A DNA stretch of 64,000 nucleotides from Choanephora cucurbitarum (Eukaryota; Mucoromycota; Mucoromycetes; Mucorales; Choanephoraceae), in contig JAIWNI010000010.1 of NCBI GenBank assembly GCA_025331435.1, positions 1 to 64,000 of the forward strand. The letters are read 5' to 3'. The translations under genes and the position numbers were made by a program. Below, one piece after another: positions 12,074 through 22,933 of this stretch. Within the stretch, counting starts at the first letter, position 1; every line of letters starts with the position of its first letter. Below the pieces are notes generated by a model that saw nothing but the letters and a program-made list of their open reading frames with translations, was not told the origin of the DNA and searched no databases.

Positions 12074-14163
12074 ATGTCTCTTATTCTCCATAGCATAAAT
12101 AGGCTGTATTTCTATAATTCTCTTGTACACTTTCCTTTTATATCTTAAAATCTAATAAACAAAACAAATCAATACACTTACCCAACATCAATAAGTAAAC
12201 AATGGTTATGACTAATATAGATGCTCAATATTGCTTTTCTTTTTATATCTTCTAAGTGATTTAAATCAAAAACATCAATCATTTTTTCTATTCAAATTGC
12301 TGAAAAGGGATTGATCTGTTTTTTTATCTTTTGTATTCTTCTGTATGATTAAAAAATAAACTCGCTGCGCCGGAAGGTATTGAAGCATTCAGGATATATT
12401 AAGCAATTACTAATGCTGGCTTTATTTGCAGTATTACTATTTTTCTTTATCTACATGATATGTGGATAAGAACCTGCTTGAAAGAAAAAAAGATAGATTA
12501 CAACGCTCTTATTAATTTTTCTTTGACTTATCAGCGCCTATCATAATGTGTGATGTATGTCGATTGGATCAAGCTTTTGTACAATCCTTTGGATCATTTA
12601 ATTGACAACAAAACATTGCTCGGAAAGCAGAATGGTTGTACGATTGTGAAATGCTTTGATTCATCAAATACAAGGTAACTTTGATATATAAGTCCCATGA
12701 TTCTTCATGTCCATTCGATATCTTCAAGATGACTTATTTTGCTGACTCGATATGAATCTCCAGATTTCCTGCAGGAGTATATGGCAATAAGAAAGCGGGC
12801 TTTATACCCATGTATTGATATAGATCTTTTAGTAATTCATCTTAAAAATCTTGTCTATAACCATGTTGAATAATCTTAGGATATCCCATTACAGAAAATA
12901 CCTGAATCCACACTATGGTAACTGCAAGAGCTGTTTTGGGTTTGGCTGTTCGTAAAACGACAAATTTACTAGAGATAGAGTACGTCTGTACTGTAATAAT
13001 CTTTTTTCCCCTTTCTGTAAAATGCTGAAGTCAGCTCTTCTGAGTGAAGATGGTCAAGATAGCATCTATGACGAATGTGGTGCTGAAGCTACGGAGATAC
13101 TATTTGACGAACAAAAAAATCCCTATGCTTTAAAACAGCTGGGGGGGGGGGTTTGGACACCTACACAAGGAAAGCTAGTACTACTGTATCAAGAATTAAC
13201 AAAAGCGTTTTGTTTGAGTGGCAACATGGAATAATTCGTACTTGGAGTTTTTTTTTAGCAACTATGTCTTTATAGATGATATCAACATGAGGTCAAGTAG
13301 GATCTTGATCAACTAAGGGTGAAAAGCAATGGTATTGAAACTGACTACCGATATATGAATCGATACAATCATCGTAGCTATTTCTTCATTGAGAATTGTC
13401 AGCTTGATTGCCAAAGTAAGCATATATAATGGAGAAATTCAGGATGGCAAAAAAAATAAATCAGTCTGAAGCCAGTAACAGAAATGAGAGACCTAAAGGT
13501 GCTACAACTGGGAATTCTCGAGTTTTTGGAGGAGACTTTATATCTTGTTGATAAGCATGATCAGATTAGAGACTTATCTCATTATGAACAATACATCTAT
13601 ATGTTCATCCAAACAGATATCCGAACTGACTGAAAACCGTAGTAGAGGCTAAAGGTTTGTTTGAATTTTTCCTTACTTTTCAGAACTAAGTCCGGTTAAG
13701 CAATAATGAGTCCTAATTAAAAGAAAAGCAAACTTCAAAATGTTTTAGGGTCTTAGGACACTTGAGAAGAGAACAATTGAGACTGCTTGCGAAATCCCTC
13801 TTCGACAGCTTCACAGCATAATCAAGCTCTGTAAGCATTATTATGAGAATTGCATTAACCAAAGACCGTATAAACAGTTCTCTTTATTAGCCATAGAGCA
13901 ATTAAAGGGTCAACAAAACATATCAATAAGATCTAAGCTCTATCTGTGAATTGGTTTTCAAAATAACTGCATATTAATTCTTTAAAATCCACGAATTGGC
14001 AGTAGAACGACTGTATCACTAAATCACAATAATGATATGTTGCAAAAAGCACCATTTAATCATTAAAAGAGCGCTTAGTAGCACCCCACATAATTTTCTT
14101 GTTAAAAAAGAGAGATAAGAAAAGTTGGTTTTGTTTCTCTTCTTGACTCTTGTTGTTCTTTAT
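12074..14163. other. Intergenic region, PMA1 to MCH1
   Basis: About 2.1 kb without a convincing gene. One ATG-started 70-codon ORF (13022-13234) crosses an 11-base guanine run; it has no recognised domain and may be a relic or chance. A possible upstream piece near 12918 reads MVTARAVLGLAVRKTT but is not clearly connected to it. Nothing else is supported. Confidence 0.5.
13141..13151. repeat. Homopolymer guanine run (11 G)
   Basis: Uninterrupted G tract in otherwise AT-rich DNA, inside a short ORF. Homopolymers of this length are prone to length errors in sequencing and to slippage. Confidence 0.85.
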
Positions 14164-15896
14164 ATGTTTCGCTCATTAATAGCCAAACTACCAGAAAGAG
14201 CTTACATACTGTCTTTTGTTACAGCTCTTGCTGTTGCTGATGTGTCTGGTCCACAATACATATACCCAACATTCGGTACTTCATTGGTAAATCGCCTTCA
14301 TTGGAACGGTATCGAGAATAGTATGGTCAGCACTGCAACCTTTGTCGGTGTATCTTTCTCGGGACCACTTTGCGCATGGATGATTGAAACTTTACTGTTT
14401 AGAAAGTGAGTTGTTTTCTTTTTCTTTTTAAAAAGACATCATGGTTTCTCTTTTCACTAATTCTGTTTTCTCGGATCGTTCTTTGAAAACAAATATGCAG
14501 AACTTTGATGATCTCTTCATTCACAACTTTTGCGGGGTTTCTATTGTTGGCTCAAACTTATGCAGGACACCTACCTAACAATTATATCCTATGCTCGATA
14601 TATCTTGCTCTGGTAGGTGCAGCAGGTGCAGCATCTTATTTGTGTGCTTTGGACTCACAAGTAAGTAGTATTTATATCAATTTGGGTTTGAACGTAATTA
14701 AATAAATATACTAGGCTCATAATTTCAGGTCTAATCGTGGAATGAGTATGGGAATCACTAGTGCCGCACTCGGTATCAGTGGTTTAGTGTATTCCCAAAT
14801 CAATGACAGGTTCTTCAAAACGGAATCTGACAATCATGACAAAAATGACAGCACATATAGTTTTTTGATGTTTATTGCTTTTTCTGTCGCATTTGTCAAT
14901 CTATTAGGCTCTTTTGTGTTAGGGCCTATTAGTATGGATGAAGAGATAGACATTGACACAGACTCAAGAGAAAGAATTTCGGATCAACAGAAATATACCC
15001 AAAGTATTAGCAGCTTCAGTTCAACTTCTACAAGAGTTGACGAAGAGACTAGGGGAGAACAAAGGCCACTTTTGAGTAAAAATGTCATTGCTTCTGCAGA
15101 CAATGCGTCCATGATGAAGAACGATGGCCAAAAGCCTCAAGCAATTGTGATAAATCCTCAAGGCAATCTCTCTGGCATTGCTCTTTTCAGGGACCCTATT
15201 GGATTTTCAATTGCGTCTGCTCTCCTTATTATTCTTGGAATCGGCTACGTCTATTTGGCAAATGTGGGGCAGTTGATAATTTCAGTTTCACCCAAAAACA
15301 TGAAATTAATCGAAGCACAACATTTACGCAACCTGCATGTTTCCATTTTCAGTCTTTCTAACTGTACATCAAGAGCCCTTTTCGGCGCCTTGAGTGATGT
15401 TTTACAGAAAAAGGCAGGAGTTCATCGCCTCTGGTTCTTTTGGGGTGCATGTCTAGGTCTTATAGTATCTTTGTTTTTCTTGGTTACAACTGTCGCAACA
15501 GCTGATGCATTGATTCCATGTACTGTCTTGATTGCAATTGTATATGGCATCGCATTCGGACTTGCACCTGCCATTGTTAGTGAATTTGGAACAAAGGTAA
15601 ATTCCCTTTAAGGTCTTGTATTGTGTAGATGAATGCTAACTAAAACTCAATAGGCGTTTGCACGTAATTGGGGATGGTTGCTTTGTGCTCCTGCTATTGG
15701 CAGCCAAGCATTCAATTTCCTGTTTGGCACATTTTATGAGCTAGAAGTGAAGCGACAGGGCAACGATAGTATTTGTTATGGACCGGCTTGCTTCAAGGCG
15801 ACTTTTACCATTGGCATTGTGGCAGCATTCATATGTATAGCTGTTCTTTCTTGGGCTATTCATAAAAAGAAACTGTACAAGAGATTGTTGCTTTGA
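14164..15896 (+). CDS. MCH1: MCH1-like major facilitator transporter (monocarboxylate-carrier-related)
   Basis: 508-residue polytopic membrane protein of the nodulin-like/MCH1 branch of the major facilitator superfamily. Exons: 14164-14405, 14501-14660, 14715-15596, 15654-15896. The start is the first ATG in frame, giving MFRSLIAKLPERAY; the frame is open further upstream but only with non-ATG codons. The N-half has GTSLVNRLHW and the conserved RSNRGMSMGITSAALGISG block typical of the family. A central Ser/Asp-rich loop (about residues 210-290) separates two six-helix halves. The C-half has SNCTSRALFGALSD (MFS loop signature) and FARNWGW. In yeast Mch1 is a vacuolar-membrane protein of unsettled substrate, so substrate and location here are inference. 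Confidence 0.8.
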
Positions 15897-16386
15897 CCAG
15901 AAGATAACCCTTATATTCAATAATTGCTTATAAATTTATTTGATTTTTGATCATCTCTAATTGAGTCTACTGTGATAACTTAATCTTTTATATAATAAAA
16001 AAAGAAAAGAGACCTTTGTGAAATGCTTGGTCTTTCATTTTTACCAGTGAAAGTGCATACAATGTTTACTGATTGATTGGCTTCGCAAAACTGTTTATAT
16101 GGAACAACTGGTGCCACTTATTTACAAAAACACAAATAAGCTTAAGAAGGGGCGGTAAAGGGGCTTATATTGAAGTTATGACTCTAATGTGACATGCCAA
16201 AAAATGTGTGTATATAATATGTGGCAAGTGAAAATTAAAGAGCTTGTTTACATTAAATTCAGCTTGCGACAGTAACTGCCTGAAAAGTACTTTTAAAAAT
16301 GCAGCTAAACTTCCAAGTAGTAACATTATATTTTTCTTTTAATTGTTACTTTTTTAGTTTTTCTTTCTTTTTTTCTCTTTTACAAG
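15897..16386. other. Intergenic spacer with pyrimidine tract
   Basis: Nothing coding seen. A T/C-rich tract at about 16330-16382 immediately precedes the next start codon, a pattern shared by several genes in this window. Confidence 0.6.
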
Positions 16387-16968
16387 ATGAAAGATGCTGA
16401 AATCCGAGAGTACACAAGTACAGATCGGCACAGGTTTAAGCAGTTTTATTTGACGATGGAGACAGAAAAGAAGCAGAGTCGCATTATTCATGCACTAAGG
16501 CAAAGGAAGAGCGCCAAACGAGTCTGGCACGCAGGCATTGTTGGTATCTTGGGCATTCACTTGTCAAACTTCATGCAATCTTCTATCTCGATAAAAAGTA
16601 CGTCGCTCATGCTGCTAGAGATGATTTTATGGAGTGCAGGTGTAGGATTAGTATGGTATCGATGGATAAGTCAAGAATACGAACAAAGACTAGCATCTAT
16701 TTGTGAACGCATGGCAACTGAATTAAGCGGGATTCAAACGAATGACAAAAGCTGTGCTTGGGTTATGGAAAAGGATAATCAGATTATTGGCACAGTTGCA
16801 CTGAAGTATGAGGGAGGAAAAGAAGGCAAAATTGGGTATCTGACAGGACTGAATCCTCAAATCCGCTTGAAGTTAGTTCAAAATGCCATTCGATTTGGTC
16901 GAACAAACAAGATTGACGTAATAAGCAAATGGCAAAACGACCTGAAATGGTCCGAAAGCGCCTTGTAG
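16387..16968 (+). CDS. Putative GNAT-like membrane protein
   Basis: Intronless 193-residue ORF with a good ATG. The N-terminal part (IREYTSTDRHRFKQFY) resembles the first strand and helix of GNAT acetyltransferases. Two hydrophobic segments (about residues 52-68 and 74-93) follow, as in membrane-anchored NAT8-type enzymes. The C-terminal part, CAWVMEKDNQIIGTVAL, matches the paired central strands of the GNAT fold. The usual acetyl-CoA loop (R/QxxGxG/A) is not visible; the place where it is expected reads NPQIRLKLVQNAIRFG. So this is either a diverged acetyltransferase or an inactive relative. Function inferred; partner and substrate unknown. Confidence 0.55.
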   Translation: MKDAEIREYTSTDRHRFKQFYLTMETEKKQSRIIHALRQRKSAKRVWHAGIVGILGIHLSNFMQSSISIKSTSLMLLEMILWSAGVGLVWYRWISQEYEQRLASICERMATELSGIQTNDKSCAWVMEKDNQIIGTVALKYEGGKEGKIGYLTGLNPQIRLKLVQNAIRFGRTNKIDVISKWQNDLKWSESAL

Positions 16969-17128
16969 AAAGGCATTGATTTTTCCTTTTTCTTTATTTT
17001 TTACCAAACAAACAAACGTGATAAAGAAGATAAAAAATTAAAAAGAAAGAAAGCCTATATCTTTTTTCTTATTTTTATCTTTCTTTTTTCCTTTTATTGT
17101 ACACTAATTGTTCTCATTTTGCTACATA

Positions 17129-18273
17129 ATGAGTAGCACAATCACCCTTCGGTCTCTGAGCAACTCATTGGACCGATTTCCCTTACGCCAGCTATTTTCA
17201 CCTACAGAATTAGACAACGATTTGACATACATCGACAAGACATATTATGCCTCAACTTTGCTTCCGAGTGTTCATTCGTCAAGTCTGTATACGGACAGTA
17301 GTGGCATGAAAGCATCAGATGAGAAGCAGCTTTCGTTAAGTCTTCAGTCATTGGCACTTAACAAAACAGTCAATTTCGTAAAATCGATTTCACACCTTGA
17401 TCTGTAAATAACATTGCCTTATTAAACTTGTCATTTTATTTCTAATGGCATATGTTTTCCCCTCTCCCTTTTTTGTAAATATCTTTTAGAAGGAATATTG
17501 GATTATTTACCTTACCGAACCAAGTATCATTGCTAACCCGACTTACACTACTTGATCTTTCGCACAACAAGCTGGAAAAGCTACCGTCATCCATGGACCA
17601 GTTGAAAAACCTAAGACATCTGAATCTATCACACAACGAACTGTATCAAATTCCATCCAGTATATATTTTTTAGAAAAGCTCAATCATCTAGATGTCTCA
17701 TTCAACCCATTCAAACAAATACCGGCAAACATAGCATGCTTAATTAATCTCTCCTTTCTCGACCTATCTAATACAAATATATACTCAATTCCGGTTGAAT
17801 TGCTTCGACTGTCCATGACAATGATTCGAGTTGACGGCTGCAGTCATATCATAGATCGCTCAATAGAATTCAACCATAATTTAACACATAATCCAGTCAG
17901 CCTTTTTGAAACGTGTGCACGAAGCATAATACGGCCCATTCTTTACAATTTAACGATGAAAAAGAAACGAAAAAAGCAAGAACTACGTCCAACACATATC
18001 GACTTGAAACATGTTCCTAATCATATCCGTTCATATTTATCTCAGCCCAAAGCTTGTTCTTCATGCGGAGGTCCCTATTTTCAATCTTACGTGGTTCGAT
18101 ATCGCATTGTTCAAAGACAAGACGAGCTATGGATACCAGTAGAATACAGAATGTGTTCAGCGCATTGGAACACGGAGAGTGATCGGATACTATCGCTTTT
18201 TTCCAAAAAACCATCTTCATATTTGCCAGCTTCTTCAGAGCATTGTTCATTTGAGCTAATCTCGCCAACTTAA
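17129..18273 (+). CDS. Leucine-rich-repeat protein with C-terminal Cys/His cluster
   Basis: 352 residues in two exons (17129-17403, 17490-18273). The start is the ATG giving MSSTITLRSL. About five SDS22/Shoc2-type LRRs run from roughly residue 85 to 205, with the pattern LxxLDLSHNKLxxLP repeated. A basic linker (KKKRKKQ) follows, then a compact C-terminal region with Cys281-x2-Cys284 and Cys314-x2-His317, which could bind one zinc ion (inference). No signal peptide or membrane segment, so probably intracellular, a protein-protein interaction scaffold. I do not recognise the orthologue. Confidence 0.8.
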
Positions 18274-19170
18274 CGAAAAAACTTGTGTGTATGTATTTTT
18301 TAGATTAATCAAAATAAAGTTCCAATATAGTTAACCTTTTTTTTTTGTAATCATATGTTTATTCCATAAAGTTACCGAGGTACACAGCTTAATACAGCTT
18401 TTTGGGCATCTTATTTGCTGACTTTCAGTATAAGATTGATCCCTAATGGCCTAAACGTCACTTTTCTTTTTAAATCCGCATCAAGACAGGTTGTTTTGTG
18501 TGTAGTTTGTGATTCGTTTCTCGTTGAGGTATATTTGCAATTATTTGGATATTATTTGAATTTCATTGTTTGGTATAAGTCGACAAACATTAGCATCTGG
18601 CAATTAAATTGAATAGTCTGTTTCAATTCTTTTCTCTTTTTCTTTGATGTTATTGCTTTCTGTGTAAAAGCATTATGTTGATCTGTATCTACAAAGAGAT
18701 GTGTCAACAATGGCTTATGAAACAAACCTTCAACCGAATAACAAACAATTGAACCATCGATTTACTAATGAAATGGTATACACAACTGAATGTATTAAAT
18801 TTGTTTATTTTCAGATTATCTAGAGGCTTTTTTTTTCTGCTATGGTCAAAGCAACAACACTCTTATGATCCTAGTGTTTTAATTACTATTAAACTTGTAG
18901 GTTAAAAAACAGTCAAGCAAAAGCCTGCCACCTCAAATTTATTGACACCAACCATGGAAACATCAACACCTATTGTGCCTGAAAAAAGAAACTAATGCTT
19001 TTTGAGTTGTTTTTATTTCTAGAATAATTTTGAGACTTTCTGTATACATATTTTCCTCCTAAGAGACAAGAAGAACAAGGATGATAGTAATGACAATATT
19101 GTGAGTGAGAGAGTGATAAAATGAGAGGAGTGATTAGAGCATTAGCTTAAGAAAATGAGTAGACTATCTT
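18274..19170. other. Intergenic, convergent LRR/DIP2 3' ends
   Basis: AT-rich 3' flanking DNA; ORFs such as 18415-18612 start without ATG and show no domain. Nothing recognised. Confidence 0.6.
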
Positions 19171-22100
19171 CTATAGAGGTGATTGAGGTACATGTTCAGT
19201 ATGATAAGAATTAGAACTACCAATTGTGTTCTGTCGTATTAATGTTTGAGCTGGAGATTGTCTATCGAATTCAGAATGAAGATCAGGTATAGAGGGTGCC
19301 TGGCGCATCGAGCGGACTGACATGGTCTCATTCATATCGTTTAGTGATAATTGGGATTGTGTCCATTGAGATAGTGGGTAGCTATCTTGCTGGTGTGTTG
19401 TAATGCGCTTAATGCAGAGGGCCGTACTATAGAAAAGAGTCAAATGAGTACGTTTCTTTCTTTTTGCTGTAGATGAATATGTATACTTTACAGCTTTCTT
19501 TCCACGTATTGAGATAATGCTTTACGTCTAACTTTATCACCATATCGACTTCGAGGGAAGTGATTTGGCTGAACAATGACAACAACATCTACTAAGAATG
19601 AATGATGTTCCAAGACAGCATTCACAACTAAAGGAACTGCAGAAAGTGCATGCTCATTAGATTTGATAGATACAACCGCAACCACATCATCCTTATATTG
19701 AAACACAATACTAATAAGAATGATAATTAAATGTCTCTGTTTCTTTCTTTTTTTTTTTACTTGATTCAGTCTTACCTTCCACCTGCTGGGATCATGGGGT
19801 GACATCGTTCAATAGACAATTCGACATCAAGTGGGTAATGAATAAGGCCACTTCGGTAAATGGCTTCACTCATTGGGCCCAATACATAGAGACACTGGCC
19901 TTCTTCTAACATAGGCTGCATACCATGATCCATTCGACGTCTAACATTCCACAAAAACCCTAGATCACCAGTACGAACATATTTGACATGAGGGTCCTGA
20001 CCAGCAATAGACGCTTCAAATCGTTGAGCATGAGAAGCATCATCCAAACCATGAAGTGTTTTGGCATTGCTATCGGAAGATACCCAGATTTCACCCACTA
20101 CATGACTTGGACAGAGTGTGCAGGTCTCAGGATTGACAATAGCAATCATCGTATTGCTAGGAACAATACCCGAATCATTCAAGAGAATACCATATGGCTC
20201 TTCTTCTGGGCTCAGGGCACGTACAATACCTTGTCGAAGCCAGAAAGGATCCACAGAAAGGGCAATAGGTTCAAGCAGCATGTAAGATCGTGTGGTGATC
20301 ATTGGGTTGGCTACATGGCTATACACTGTATTAATAGATTCTTTGTCGAGTCGATAACGAGCAAAATAACGGACCATGTGTTGGTATAAAAGGGGTTTGG
20401 GTCGATTGTCATTGGCCAGCATGATATTCTGAACACCCTTCAAAACAATATGGCGACTATCACTGGTATGCATGCGATTCATGGCAAATTGGACAAGTGC
20501 GTTCGTCAAAAAGGCATCTTTGGCTTTATGTCGTTGGAGCGATTCAAAGAAAGAAGCAGGATTTGTGTAGAAATCAGTTGAAGGTATCATGACTGTGCTG
20601 CAGCCTACATAAACACCGCAGAATAAGGCATGGAGAAGCCCAAGCCCATCATAGGTGCCCAAGCCAGTAGTCACAATGCCACGCTGAAATCGCATTTGAC
20701 AGGTCATTTTCTGAGTTCGACATTGATTTAGGATAGTATCATGGCCAATGTAAGCATACAGACGACGTCCATCAGAAGAGGTATGCATAGTGATTAGAGC
20801 AGGCTGGTGTCGGTTGGACGTAATCCATTCTGGACGAACAGTAAATCCGCTTTCTTTACCAAGCAATCGATGCTGTTTACTGGCTTTAGAGACATTGATG
20901 GTTTCTGGTTGCTTAAACCCGTTAGTTGAAAATTGCTTGTAAGCTGCCTTAACAGTATTGCTTTTCAGTACATCTTCACCATCACTGTTTGTCAAGATGG
21001 CAGCTATGCTGAGGTCTTTACATGACTCAATCAGTTGTTCAACAAATTCATGAATACGTTGTGGTTGTAATTGAGGTTCCACGGGTTCAATAGGTACAGG
21101 TACAACGCCCATTGCAAGACAAGCGTACATACAGAATACGTAGTCAATGCCAAAGGGAATCAGTATCAACACACGTTTGCCTCTGGTCAATCCACGTTTA
21201 GACAGATAAGCAGCCACAGCTGCTGATTTATAATTCACCTTGCGCCATGTAAATGTCTTTGTGTTAATTGTTTGTCCGGACAAAGTTGAGAGTGTGAAAG
21301 CTACTTCTTCGGGATAAAGCTTTGTACGCCATTGTAATATATCGACAATGTTGGTAAACCGGGAAACATCATAGTCTGTTCTTTCATCAATCACACTACG
21401 CACTTGTTCAAGTCCAGTATGTTGTCTCTGAGGATGAAGTACAATGGCACCTGTACGAACAGCCTTATCGTAAGCCAAACCTGAAAGCCAGACATTGTTT
21501 AAGGGATCAATGTTGGTAGCCAAGTTAAAGATGGTACGATGAACATCTATTTTGACATAGCGAGTATTTAGCTGACCGTGGATAAAGTGCTTCTTTGCCA
21601 TCAGTGGATGAATTGTTTTGCGCCCGTGTATCTTTTGTCGAGGAAGACCGTTTTCTTTGACAAACAGGATAGCATAAGCCCTTAAACCATGGAAGTCAAT
21701 CAGTGCTTCATCAACCTCATCAGCTAATTTAGCCAATTCGCTCCGACTGATATTGGATTCACATACAATCACAGGCAGATGTTGATTTTTCACTAAAATC
21801 TCAAAGATAGCACTTATGGAATTCCAAAGAAAAAAGAAATTTAATCCAAAGATGTAAATCTTTTCTTTCTTCTCTTGGCAATACTTACCACTTATCAATA
21901 CGGGCCCGCTTATTAACAGTAGCCAACAATTCACTTGAAAAATAAACGTCTTCTGCAGAAGGTTCAGTGCCTAAATGGTATTGGCGAATTCGATCTTCGT
22001 AAGGACCCAAAACAAACAATCGACCACCGATGATGGTACCACACAAGCCAGTCCTTAAGTAAGATTCTTTGCATACTTCAGGATATGAGGTTTCAGGCTG

Positions 22101-22835
22101 AACAGCAACAGGATGAGCATGAAAGATAGACTCTGTATGCTTTGGCAAAGCCCAAAATCCACCATTGACAGAAGGCGAATCAATCCAGATCTCACCTAAT
22201 GTATCTGGTGGACAGAGGGTTGCTGTGTCAGGATTCACAATAGCCACATTTGTCTTTGGCATACAGAAGCCAAACGACTCGATCAAAACTCGATCAGGCT
22301 CGTTTATGTTTTCGGCTTTCTTAGCTTCTGAACCTGCAGCCAAGACCATCACTCGGTTTCTACGAAGTGCTTGTGCATCAAACAGACAGACGAAAGCATC
22401 GCGCGATCCACCCGGTGCCAATACAGACCTTGTTGTTCTCAAAGGATGGCTATGATTTTGTTCATCCTCATCTGCTACCTCCACTGATTCTTCTGTATAT
22501 GCAGGTCCCAAATTATCTCGCATACTAATGATCTTACCACCATGTTCAGGCAACGAAAGTACAGGACAGATAACACCCAGTGGATTATCTGTACAGCCTA
22601 AGGGCTCAAGCAACTTGTCAGCAATAAATTGATGCAATTCAGGTTGGACTATATTGGTATCTACAATCAAATATCGCAGACAAGAAAGATCTGGTGTCAC
22701 TTTTCTACTATGAGACTTGACTTCTTTTGGATTGGCTGTAAAGTATTGAGTCATAAACTTGAGTGATGCATAATCTGTCAATGCCATTGTAGCTAATATA
22801 TGTATATAGATATGATCATAGTTTAGTTATATGTG

Positions 22836-22933
<98 letters not shown>

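Noticed and set aside
14125..14163. Longer MCH1 start at 14125
   Set aside because: That codon is TTG; the first in-frame ATG is at 14164 and begins a normal family N-terminus.
18415..18612. 65-codon ORF between LRR and DIP2 genes
   Set aside because: No ATG start, AT-driven composition, no homology recognised.
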